From Acidisarcina sp. (GTDB taxonomy: Bacteria; Acidobacteriota; Terriglobia; Terriglobales; Acidobacteriaceae): 64,000 nt of DNA. Where the stretch lies: contig DATLIY010000007.1 in NCBI GenBank assembly GCA_035539175.1, positions 992,001 to 1,056,000 of the forward strand, written 5' to 3'. Shown here one piece after another: positions 20,013 to 28,866 of the stretch (its first letter is position 1; every line of letters starts with the position of its first letter). The notes under the pieces were generated by a model that did not search any database, was not told where the DNA came from, and saw nothing but the letters and a program-made list of their open reading frames with translations. The translations under genes and the position numbers were made by a program.

Positions 20013-21697
20013 CCCAAGACGATAAGAAGCACGGCGCCAAATTCTACAGCATCCCTCTCACCGAAGGTCCTAGCCGCGCGGCAGCGCGCTCCTACCTTCG
20101 CGGCGTTGGCTTCTCCAAAGAAGATCTGCACAAGCCAATCATCGGCATTGCGAATACATGGACGGAGATCGGCCCTTGCAACTTCCATCTGCGCGACATT
20201 GCGGAGGCAGTGAAGGAAGGCATTCGTGCGGCAGGCGGGACACCGATGGAGTTCAATACCATCACCATCTCCGACGGCATCACCATGGGCACGGAAGGCA
20301 TGAAGGCCTCGCTGATCAGCCGCGAGGTGATTGCGGATTCCATTGAGCTGGTAGCACGGGGCAATCTCTTTGACGGCATCGTATGCATCGCCGGTTGCGA
20401 CAAGAACCTTCCCGGCACCGTGATGGCCATGGCGCGCCTGGATATTCCCGGGCTTATGCTCTACGGCGGATCGATCGCGCCCGGACACGTGAACGGCAAG
20501 GACATCACGATTCAGGATGTGTTCGAAGGCATCGGCGCGCGGGCCGAAGGAAAGATCGACGACGCCCAGCTCGAAGTGCTGGAAGCGGCTGCCTGTCCTG
20601 GCGCCGGAGCCTGCGGCGGTCAGTTCACCGCAAACACCATGGCAATGGCGTGCGAGTTCATGGGCATCTCGCCGATGGGGCTCTCCGGAGTACCGGCGCT
20701 CTCTCCTGACAAGCATGCAGCATCGCGGCAGGCCGGTGTCCTCATCATGGAGGCGGCCCGCAATGACCTGCGCCCCAGCAAGCTGATTACGCTGAAGTCA
20801 ATTGAGAATGCGATCGCCAGCGTGGCGGCCTCGGGCGGTTCTACCAACGCTGTACTGCACTTCCTGGCGATTGCTCATGAGATGGGCATTCCGCTCTCCA
20901 TCGACGACTTTGACCGCATTTCGGCCCGCACTCCCCTGCTCTGCGACCTGAAGCCCGGCGGCAACTACATGGCTGCGGACTACCAGGCCGCGGGTGGCAG
21001 CCGCCTGCTGGCGCAGCGCCTGATCTCTGCGGGACTGCTGAACAGCGAATGCCTGAACATCTCAGGAAAGACACTCGCCGAGGAAGCGGCTCAGGCGAAA
21101 GAGACACCCGGACAGCCCGTGATCCACACGGTGGACCAGGCGATCAAGCCGACCGGCGGACTGGTCATCCTGAAGGGCAACCTCGCACCGGATGGCTGCG
21201 TGATCAAGGTCGCGGGACACAAGCGGCTTACGCATCGCGGACCGGCCCGCGTCTTTGACACGGAGGAGAAGGCCTTCGCGGCAGTGCAATCCGGCAGCCT
21301 GAAGCCGGACGACGTAGTGGTGATCCGCTACGAAGGCCCGCGCGGAGGCCCTGGAATGCGGGAGATGCTCGCGGTTACGGCGGCCATTGCGGGAACCGAT
21401 CTGGGCGAGAGTGTTGCCCTGCTGACGGACGGACGCTTTTCCGGCGCCACACGCGGGTTGATGGCAGGACACGTTGCGCCGGAAGCAGCGGTCGGCGGCC
21501 CGATTGCCGCGGTGCGCGATGGGGACATCATCGAGTTCGATATTCCCAACCGCAAATTGACGGTGGAGATTTCGGCGGAGGAGATCGCCAACCGCATGAA
21601 GCAGTGGACCGCACCTGCACCGCATTACGCACGGGGCGTATTCCGCAAGTACACCGATCGCGTTTCTTCCGCTGCAACAGGAGCGGTTACAAATTAG
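20009..21697 (+). CDS. ilvD: Dihydroxy-acid dehydratase
   Basis: Dehydrates 2,3-dihydroxy-isovalerate and -methylvalerate to the keto acids of valine and isoleucine. The 562-aa product has the iron-sulphur Cys residues in context: [15 protein letters not shown] and [12 protein letters not shown]. The C-terminal swivel domain carries GRFSGATRG and [14 protein letters not shown]. It overlaps leuD by 4 bases and is followed 44 bp later by ilvB. Placing ilvD between the leu and ilv parts makes sense because its product, 2-oxoisovalerate, is both the valine precursor and the LeuA substrate. Confidence 0.97.
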   Translation: MTQDDKKHGAKFYSIPLTEGPSRAAARSYLRGVGFSKEDLHKPIIGIANTWTEIGPCNFHLRDIAEAVKEGIRAAGGTPMEFNTITISDGITMGTEGMKASLISREVIADSIELVARGNLFDGIVCIAGCDKNLPGTVMAMARLDIPGLMLYGGSIAPGHVNGKDITIQDVFEGIGARAEGKIDDAQLEVLEAAACPGAGACGGQFTANTMAMACEFMGISPMGLSGVPALSPDKHAASRQAGVLIMEAARNDLRPSKLITLKSIENAIASVAASGGSTNAVLHFLAIAHEMGIPLSIDDFDRISARTPLLCDLKPGGNYMAADYQAAGGSRLLAQRLISAGLLNSECLNISGKTLAEEAAQAKETPGQPVIHTVDQAIKPTGGLVILKGNLAPDGCVIKVAGHKRLTHRGPARVFDTEEKAFAAVQSGSLKPDDVVVIRYEGPRGGPGMREMLAVTAAIAGTDLGESVALLTDGRFSGATRGLMAGHVAPEAAVGGPIAAVRDGDIIEFDIPNRKLTVEISAEEIANRMKQWTAPAPHYARGVFRKYTDRVSSAATGAVTN

Positions 21698-21741
21698 GAC
21701 TATTTCGTACCTGTAGTAGTTACGAATCAAGGAGACGGGGC

Positions 21742-23505
21742 ATGAGCGACACCAGAAAAAGCGGAGATCCTGCAAATCCAACTCAAGCTGCACGCCTGAC
21801 CGGTGCGGAGATTGTCTGGGCAACGCTGGCGGGAGAGGGCGTACGCGAAGTTTTCGGCTATCCCGGCGGAGCAATTCTGCCGGTATACGATGCCATGCGC
21901 AAGTTCCCGGTTCAACATATTCTGGTACGTCACGAGCAGGGCGCGGCCCACATGGCTGACGGCTATGCACGGGCCTCGGGCCGGGTTGGCGTGTGCATTG
22001 CCACCTCCGGACCGGGCGCCACGAACCTGGTGACGGGCATAGCCACCGCGATGCTCGATTCCGTTCCCATCGTCTGCATCACCGGTCAGGTCTCCAGCAA
22101 GCTCCTCGGCTCCGATGCCTTTCAGGAAGTCGACATCACCGGCATCACGCTGCCCGTCACCAAGCACAACTACCTGGTGACCAAGGTGGAGGACATCGCG
22201 CCGGTGTTGCGGGAGGCGTTCCAGATTGCTGCTTCCGGCAGGCCGGGCCCGGTGCTCGTCGACATCACCAAAGATGCGCAGCAGGCGGTAGCGGACTTCG
22301 ATTTTGCCGCCGCAGCGCCTGGACGGTATCGTCCGCATCCCATGCTCTCGGTGAACGCGGATGCGCTCGCGGAAGCCGGCCGCATGATTCTCGAAGCCAA
22401 GCGTCCTGTGATCCTTGCTGGACAGGGTATTCTGCGCTCCGGCGCGATGGAGCAGGTTCGCACTCTTGCCGAGCGCGCACAGATTCCCGTCGGCTGCACG
22501 CTGCTGGGGCTGGGCGCATTTCCGGCCTCTCACCCGCTCAACCTGGGCATGATGGGCATGCATGGCGAGACGTGGGTCAACCATGCGATCCAGGAGGCCG
22601 ATCTGCTGATCGCCTGCGGCATGCGCTTCGATGACCGCGTCACCGGGCTTCCCTCGACGTATGCGCCGAATGCGAAGAAGATTCACATTGAAATCGATCC
22701 TTCGGAGATCAACAAGAACGTTGCTGTCGACATCGCGCTGATTGGAGATCTGCGAGCGGTTCTCGAAGAGCTTCTGCCTCTGTTGCCCAAGCGCGACGGC
22801 GCCGCATGGCTGCACACGATCCAGACCATGAAGGGGAACGCCTCCGTCCGCGACATTCAGAACCTTCCGGACAATGGCCACCTGTATGCCGCGCACGTAA
22901 TCAACGACCTGTGGCGCGCCACCAATGGCAAGGCCGTGGTGGTGACGGATGTAGGGCAGCATCAGATGTGGGAGGCACAGTACTACAAGCACGACGAGCC
23001 GCGCACGCTGATCACCTCGGGCGGTCTGGGAACGATGGGCTTTGCCCTGCCGGCCGGCATTGGCGCCAAGGTGGCCTGTCCGGAAAAAGAGGTTTGGGTC
23101 ATCGCCGGCGATGGCGGCTTCCAGATGACAATGGCGGAGCTGGCGACCATTGCCCAGGAAAATCTCAACGTGAATATCGCCATCATCAACAATGGCTACC
23201 TGGGCATGGTGCGTCAGTGGCAGGAGTTCTTCTACGAGAAGAATTACCAGTCCACGCCGCTCCTCAGCCCGGATTTCGTCAAGCTTGCCGCTGCCTTTGG
23301 CATCCCTGGACAGGCAGTAACCAAGCGTGCCGATGTGATGACCGCGGTGAAGACCGCTCGCGAGACGGCCGGTCCCTACCTGATCAATTTCCTGGTAGAA
23401 CAGGAAGACTCGGTCTACCCGATGATTCCCGCGGGCAAGGCTCTGCATGAGATGATCCGCCGTCCGGCCCGCACGCCCATTGTCGAAGACGCCACGGATA
23501 ACTAG
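21742..23505 (+). CDS. ilvB: Acetolactate synthase large subunit
   Basis: Thiamine-diphosphate enzyme that makes acetolactate or acetohydroxybutyrate from pyruvate. Start is ATG 21742 with AAGGAG 7-8 nt upstream, giving 587 aa; the frame is open further upstream but without a site. Seen in order: N-terminal ThDP Pyr domain with catalytic Glu in RHEQGAAHMADGYA, the FAD-binding middle domain (GCTLLGLGAFP, MRFDDRVTG) and the PP domain with GDGGFQMTMAELAT and NNGYLGMVRQWQ, the latter typical of biosynthetic AHAS. The regulatory subunit gene follows after 25 bp. Confidence 0.97.
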   Translation: MSDTRKSGDPANPTQAARLTGAEIVWATLAGEGVREVFGYPGGAILPVYDAMRKFPVQHILVRHEQGAAHMADGYARASGRVGVCIATSGPGATNLVTGIATAMLDSVPIVCITGQVSSKLLGSDAFQEVDITGITLPVTKHNYLVTKVEDIAPVLREAFQIAASGRPGPVLVDITKDAQQAVADFDFAAAAPGRYRPHPMLSVNADALAEAGRMILEAKRPVILAGQGILRSGAMEQVRTLAERAQIPVGCTLLGLGAFPASHPLNLGMMGMHGETWVNHAIQEADLLIACGMRFDDRVTGLPSTYAPNAKKIHIEIDPSEINKNVAVDIALIGDLRAVLEELLPLLPKRDGAAWLHTIQTMKGNASVRDIQNLPDNGHLYAAHVINDLWRATNGKAVVVTDVGQHQMWEAQYYKHDEPRTLITSGGLGTMGFALPAGIGAKVACPEKEVWVIAGDGGFQMTMAELATIAQENLNVNIAIINNGYLGMVRQWQEFFYEKNYQSTPLLSPDFVKLAAAFGIPGQAVTKRADVMTAVKTARETAGPYLINFLVEQEDSVYPMIPAGKALHEMIRRPARTPIVEDATDN

Positions 23506-23530
23506 GTGTTGCTAGAGGAAGAGAGAAGGA

Positions 23531-24118
23531 ATGCTGCATACATTTGTTGCACTGGTCGAAGATAAACCCGGCGTTCTGACGCGCGTGGCATCGCTCTTTC
23601 GCCGATTGAACATCAACATCGTCTCGGTTACCGTAGGTCGTTCCGAGCAGGCCGGGGTCTCGCGCATGACGCTGGTCGCAGAAGCGGAGGCAGGAGCAGC
23701 CCATCGCATGAGAGCCAGCCTGTATAAGCTCGAAAATGTATTGGATGTGGATGATGTCGGGCAATCGCCGTGTGTGGTGCGGGAGTTGGCGCTGATCAAG
23801 GTTGCCGCCACACCTGCGACACGGTCCCGCATCTTCGAACTGGTGGAGGTCTTCCGCGCTCGCGTCGTCGATCTCACATCGGAGTCACTGATGATCGAGA
23901 TCACCGGTGTCCAGAGCAAGATTGAGGGCCTGATCCAGATTCTCAACGAGAGCTCCGACCGCATCCTGGAGATTTCGCGTACGGGACGCATGGTGATGCG
24001 CCGTGGCCAGCACACGAGCCGCGTGCTGGAAGCGATGACGACGCCCAGCGAAGGCCTGCTGTCCGCAACCAAACCCTTACCGGATTTTATGCCGGATCAG
24101 AGCGACCTGCTCTCCTGA
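23531..24118 (+). CDS. ilvN: Acetolactate synthase small (regulatory) subunit
   Basis: Binds and activates the large subunit and gives feedback inhibition, usually by valine. An N-terminal ACT domain (HTFVALVEDKPGVLTRVASLFRRLNINI) is cited here as residues 2-30, followed by the C-terminal AHAS-small domain (VRELALIKV, then EITGVQSKIEGLIQIL). At 195 aa it is some 25-30 residues longer than the common 160-170 aa form, because of a C-terminal tail after GRMVMRRG. With LeuA lacking its allosteric part, this ACT protein is the only visible feedback point in the cluster. Also called ilvH in many genomes. Confidence 0.95.
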   Translation: MLHTFVALVEDKPGVLTRVASLFRRLNINIVSVTVGRSEQAGVSRMTLVAEAEAGAAHRMRASLYKLENVLDVDDVGQSPCVVRELALIKVAATPATRSRIFELVEVFRARVVDLTSESLMIEITGVQSKIEGLIQILNESSDRILEISRTGRMVMRRGQHTSRVLEAMTTPSEGLLSATKPLPDFMPDQSDLLS

Positions 24119-24136
24119 GCGCGGACCGCAATCTGA

Positions 24137-25225
<1,089 letters not shown>

Positions 25226-25250
25226 CTCGCAACCCTGGACTTTTGGATTC

Positions 25251-25294
25251 CACGAACCGGGCGGCTGCCAAGCCGTCCGGTTCGTGCATTTTGG
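25251..25294 (+). terminator. Terminator after ilvC
   Basis: CACGAACCGGGCGGC (25251-25265) pairs with GCCGTCCGGTTCGTG (25272-25286) around a 6-nt loop, followed by CATTTTG. The T-run is short but the stem is long and G/C-rich. It closes the eight-gene leu/ilv cluster. Confidence 0.8.
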
Positions 25295-25422
25295 GGGCAG
25301 AAATTAGAGCCTGTTAACCCTACTTGAGCGGGTGGCGTTCCGAGGGGAAATTGCGCCAGACGAAGCGGAGGACGACGGCGGTGGCGGGTCCTTTGCCTGG
25401 GATGCGCGATTCGCGTTATGAA

Positions 25423-25550
25423 GCAGATCCTTCGCTTCGCTCAGGATGACAAGGCTAGATAAGGCTCAGAATAATAAGGCTAGATAAGACTCAGGATGAT
25501 AAGGCTAGATAAGGCTCAGAATCACAAGGCTAAATGAGGCTCAGGATGAC
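25423..25550. repeat. Intergenic repeat C: core unit plus four 25-bp tandem copies
   Basis: A full core copy (GCAGATCCTTCGCTTCGCTC, ending AGGATGAC at 25450) is followed by four adjacent 25-bp units at 25451-25475, 25476-25500, 25501-25525 and 25526-25550. Each has the form AAGGCTAGATAAGGCTCAGA plus five bases, ending like the core's own 3' end. The remaining gap from 25551 to 25758 has no identifiable element. Confidence 0.9.
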
Positions 25551-25758
25551 AAAACTTAGCCGATTCTCCCGATTTCGTTGTCCTTTTTCTCTAGCAGACA
25601 CCCGGTATGCGGCGATCCTCACTCCTGGAACTCTAAACCGCTGGAACTCGAAAAAACGCCCCCTCCGCCGCCGCTCGATTAGGGTTAACGGGCCCTGGCT
25701 TTCTACCCAGTTCATGGGCGCCGATGAGCGTGATATGCTTTGGCGGCGGAGGCCGAGG

Positions 25759-26031
25759 ATGCCCAGATTTGTGATCGAGCGCGATATTCCCGGTGTTGGG
25801 AAACTCACCCGTGAGGAGCTGGCAGGAGTGAGCCGAACTTCCTGTGACGTCCTCAAAAATCTTGGCCCTCAAATCCAGTGGATTGAGTCGTATGTCACCG
25901 ACGACAAGATTTACTGCATCTATATTGCACCGGATGAGGCGACGATCCGCGAGCACGCCCGGCTGGGCGGATTTCCGGCAAACTCGATTCTCCAGGTGCG
26001 GAATAGAATCGACCCCACCTCGGCTGACTAA
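25759..26031 (+). CDS. DUF4242 (nickel-binding-like) small protein
   Basis: A 90-aa soluble protein, MPRFVIERDIPGVGKLT onwards, with the family's features: a ferredoxin-like beta-alpha-beta half, the central WIESYVTDDKIYCIY strand pair and EATIREHARLGGFPAN at the C-terminus. The DUF4242 family includes the nickel-binding SCO4226; its physiological role is unclear. I take ATG 25759 because it begins at the conserved domain and follows GGAGGCCGAGG; in-frame starts at 25714 and 25735 would add a basic tail. It stands between the leu/ilv terminator and a histidine kinase 78 bp downstream, so the pair might be co-transcribed. Confidence 0.75.
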   Translation: MPRFVIERDIPGVGKLTREELAGVSRTSCDVLKNLGPQIQWIESYVTDDKIYCIYIAPDEATIREHARLGGFPANSILQVRNRIDPTSAD

Positions 26032-26109
26032 AGCGCGGCCGGCAGCGTCAACGGCCGTGGGTTCCTCTGTAATCCACAGCCTTCATTTACCATTAGTACA
26101 GGTGAATCG

Positions 26110-27588
26110 ATGACTTCGCTCCCCTCCGAATCCGTCGCTCCCGAAGTGGCTTCAGGCACCAGCGCGTTTGCCGGGAATCATCCGCCGACACCGCTGCCCG
26201 ATATCGCGGCTGCGCTGAAGCGCGTCGCTCCCCTGCACGATCTCTCCCAGGGCGAACTGGAGTGGCTGGCTGCCCACGGAACCGAGAGGTTCGCTCCGGC
26301 AGGCAGCACTCTCTTCCACGAGGGCGACCCCGCCACAAAGATGATGATCATTCTCAAGGGCGAGGTTCATGTAAGGCGGGAACGTGGTCCATCGACCGCC
26401 ATCTTTGTTGGCCGCGCCGGCCAGATCACAGCCCTGCTTCCCTTCTCCCGGATGAAGAGCTATGGCGGCCTGGGCTTTACCACATCCGACACATGGGCGC
26501 TGGAGTTCGACCGCTCTCTGTTTCCCGAGATTCTGCAGACCATCCCCTCGTTCGGACAGCGGATCGTCTCCGTGCTGCTGGATCGCGTACGCGAAGTGAC
26601 GCGCATCGAGCAGCAGACGGAGAAGCTGACCGCCCTGGGCAAACTGGCTGGCAATCTGGCGCATGAGCTGAACAACCCCGCCTCAGCGGCGCAGCGGGCC
26701 GCCTCGGGCCTGTTGGAGGAGTTGCGCGTCTACGGCCATGAAAAATTTCGCATGGGCAGACTTTGCCTCAACGAGCAGCAGTCCGCAAAGATCGAAGCGT
26801 GGGAGAGAGCGGTCCACGCATCCGGCAAGGCGAACGCCGCGCTCGATGAGGCTCACCAGCCGCAGCGCGAAGATGACATCATCGGCTGGCTCGAGAGCAG
26901 GCGGGTCCCCGAAACCTGGCTGATCGCGCCGGACCTGGCGGAGCTTGGCACCACGACCGCGCAACTGGACGAGCTCGCGGAATTCCTGAATCTGGAGCAG
27001 GTGGCGGTGGTGCTGACGCAGTTTGCGTCCGTGCTGCGGGCCGAGAAGATCGCAGACGCGATGCTCCACTCCACCGACCGCATCTTCGAGTTGATCGGAG
27101 CCATCAAGGACTACTCCTACATGGACCAGGCGCCCATCCAGGAGATCGACATTCCGAAGGGCATCGAGGCCACTCTCTCCATGCTGCAATCGCGCCTGAC
27201 GAATGTGGAGATTGAGCGCAACTACCAGCCCGACCTGCCCATGATCAGCGCCTATGCGAGTGAATTGAATCAGGTCTGGACCGCGCTGATTGAAAACTCC
27301 CTCGACGCCATGCGGGACAAGGGACACCTGAAACTAAGCTGCCGTCAGGCCGGAGAGAACATCCTGATCGAGGTATGGGATGATGGTCCCGGAATCCCGC
27401 CGGATCTGCAGGACCGGATCTTCGAACCCTTTTTCACGACCAAGCCGCCAGGCAAAGGACTGGGGCTCGGCCTGGACACTGTGACCCGCATCATCCACAA
27501 ACACAGGGGTTACGTCACGGTGAAGTCAAAGCCGGGAGCTACCTGCTTCCAGATTCAGCTGCCGATCGCGCAGTTGCAGGCCTACTAA
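26110..27588 (+). CDS. Histidine kinase with N-terminal cyclic-nucleotide-binding-like domain
   Basis: A 492-aa cytoplasmic kinase with no membrane segment. Residues about 38-155 form a CRP-type cNMP-binding barrel ([21 protein letters not shown]), but the conserved phosphate-binding GE...RSA cassette is not evident, so ligand binding is uncertain. The H-box is [10 protein letters not shown] with His185, the NtrB/HWE-like 'HELNNP' form rather than HELRTP. Then come a long helical insert (about 215-320), the N-box LIENSLDAM and G boxes DDGPGIP and [11 protein letters not shown]. No response regulator gene is adjacent. The combination suggests a soluble sensor of an internal metabolite or redox state. 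Ends before a short gap and a convergent DUF427 gene. Confidence 0.88.
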   Translation: MTSLPSESVAPEVASGTSAFAGNHPPTPLPDIAAALKRVAPLHDLSQGELEWLAAHGTERFAPAGSTLFHEGDPATKMMIILKGEVHVRRERGPSTAIFVGRAGQITALLPFSRMKSYGGLGFTTSDTWALEFDRSLFPEILQTIPSFGQRIVSVLLDRVREVTRIEQQTEKLTALGKLAGNLAHELNNPASAAQRAASGLLEELRVYGHEKFRMGRLCLNEQQSAKIEAWERAVHASGKANAALDEAHQPQREDDIIGWLESRRVPETWLIAPDLAELGTTTAQLDELAEFLNLEQVAVVLTQFASVLRAEKIADAMLHSTDRIFELIGAIKDYSYMDQAPIQEIDIPKGIEATLSMLQSRLTNVEIERNYQPDLPMISAYASELNQVWTALIENSLDAMRDKGHLKLSCRQAGENILIEVWDDGPGIPPDLQDRIFEPFFTTKPPGKGLGLGLDTVTRIIHKHRGYVTVKSKPGATCFQIQLPIAQLQAY

Positions 27589-27667
27589 CAAACAAGCGTG
27601 CCATCGCGCGGCGGAAGCTGGGCTGTAGCCCACTCAAATCAATGGCCTTGGGCTGCCTAGGGTCGGC

Positions 27668-27952
27668 CTACTTCTCGATTTCGACGCCACGCCAGAAGGC
27701 GACATGATTTTTGATGTTACGGGCGGCGGGTTTAGGATCGGGATAATACCAGGCCGCATCCGGATTCTCCTGCCCATCGATCAGCAGGCTGTAATAGCGG
27801 GCCTGCCCCTTCCACGGACAGGTAGAAACCGTGGAGCTGGGGCGCAGATATTCGCGGTTAATCGACGCTTCGGGGAAATAAAGATTGCCTTCGACCGTTT
27901 CACAGGCGTCGCTCTCGGCGACTACCTTTCCATTCCAAATTGCTTTTGCCAT
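27668..27952 (-). CDS. DUF427 domain protein
   Basis: A 94-aa protein starting at ATG 27952 (MAKAIWNGKVVAESD). The family signature is clear: a small beta-roll with NLYFPEASINREYLRPSS, CPWKGQARYYSLLIDG, then WYYPDPKPAA and the closing FWRGVEIE. DUF427 proteins are widespread, small and soluble; no reaction is established that I would assign. It is convergent with the histidine kinase at 27588 and separated by about 240 bp from a hypothetical gene upstream on the same strand. Confidence 0.85.
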   Translation of the reverse strand: MAKAIWNGKVVAESDACETVEGNLYFPEASINREYLRPSSTVSTCPWKGQARYYSLLIDGQENPDAAWYYPDPKPAARNIKNHVAFWRGVEIEK

Positions 27953-28195
27953 CTCGCTGACTTTCTGACCCTCTTGCCTTTGCTGCGACAAGATCGCGGG
28001 GAAACGCTTCTTCTAAACATTAGCAGAATGGGATTTCTTTTGCCGCCGGAGCAGGGTTCCTGCCAGCTTCCGGCCCCGTGAAAACGGGAACCGGGAGCCG
28101 GCGCGCAGGGAGCCTGGTGCCTCTGTCGGTCGAGCGTTCTTTGATATCTGCCCTGGGAGCCGCTCTGGTCAGGGAGCATCGGCAGTCAGAAGAGA

Positions 28196-28630
28196 TTACT
28201 GCCGGACGGGACGCAATTTGGCGACGTTTTGCCGGATGCGATCATATCTCGCTGTAGCCTCGGGGTATTTGCGTACAATCTCCTGCGTCTTGGCCATGAA
28301 CGTTGGCGTCTGCTCGCGAATCTGGTCGAGAAACGGATCGAACTTTGCCAGCAGGAAGATGCTCTCACCATTGCAGTCGAGGAAGAGCTCCGGCGAAAGA
28401 CAGCCGTGCAGGACAAAGGCCGAGGCCATCTCCCAATAACTCGTGACCTGCCTCAGGAAGGCGTTTTCGCGCGTTCCGGCAGCTCTTTGCACGGCAAAGA
28501 ACTCTTCTGCATTAGCGGGCCAGAACTCGTTCGTCATCCAGGCACGCGCCTCCCGCAGAAGGGCTTCGGTACGGAGTTCGTAGAGCTTGAGAATCAACAT
28601 CGCGTCGTCGTTGGTTGCGAGCTTTTCCAT
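28196..28630 (-). CDS. Hypothetical protein, mostly helical
   Basis: A 144-aa soluble protein that I do not recognise as a named family. It is mostly alpha-helical, with an aromatic patch (MTNEFWPANAEEFFAVQ) and a hydrophobic centre (YWEMASAFVLHGCLSPELFLD). A Cys is in HGCLS and another in DCNGES, but there is no metal-binding pattern. The C-terminus is basic (KLRPVRQ). Codon usage looks like that of its neighbours and the ATG at 28630 is credible although the SD is weak (CACTCTCC on the plus strand gives GGAGAGTG). No functional link with topA upstream is evident. Confidence 0.65.
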   Translation of the reverse strand: MEKLATNDDAMLILKLYELRTEALLREARAWMTNEFWPANAEEFFAVQRAAGTRENAFLRQVTSYWEMASAFVLHGCLSPELFLDCNGESIFLLAKFDPFLDQIREQTPTFMAKTQEIVRKYPEATARYDRIRQNVAKLRPVRQ

Positions 28631-28693
28631 GGAGAGTGCGTTCCTATGATGATCGTGATCGCGTAATTGCGGCTTAACGTTGGAGGAAGATTC

Positions 28694-28731
28694 GGTAGTG
28701 CCTAGTATGTCCGGTAGTTCCTAGTATAGCG
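28694..28731. repeat. Two-copy 19-bp tandem repeat
   Basis: GGTAGTGCCTAGTATGTCC (28694-28712) is followed directly by GGTAGTTCCTAGTATAGCG (28713-28731), the same unit with a few changes. It lies between topA and the 144-aa gene. Purpose unknown; chance duplication is possible. Confidence 0.5.
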
Positions 28732-28796
28732 GGTCGCGCTTCGAGCCGGGATCACTCGTCACACAGTTCTCAGCGCAGTTCCGCCGAAGCAATGGA

Positions 28797-28833
28797 AAAG
28801 CCCAGGTTCGCGCCGCGAGCCTGGGCTTTCTTA
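28797..28833 (-). terminator. Terminator after topA
   Basis: Arms AAAGCCCAGGTTCGC (28797-28811) and GCGAGCCTGGGCTTT (28815-28829) pair with one mismatch around a 3-nt loop. Read on the minus strand the stem ends in CTTTTCC. It lies 34 bp beyond the topA stop. Confidence 0.8.
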
Positions 28834-28866
28834 TGAACCACTTCAGCTTCCCTGCACCGCATCCCT

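Noticed and set aside
21727-23448. Long minus-strand open frame opposite ilvB
   Set aside because: It lies entirely antisense to a certain gene, and G/C-rich third-position bias explains it.
25451-25550. CRISPR array
   Set aside because: The four units are directly adjacent with no spacers and no cas genes nearby; it is a simple tandem repeat.
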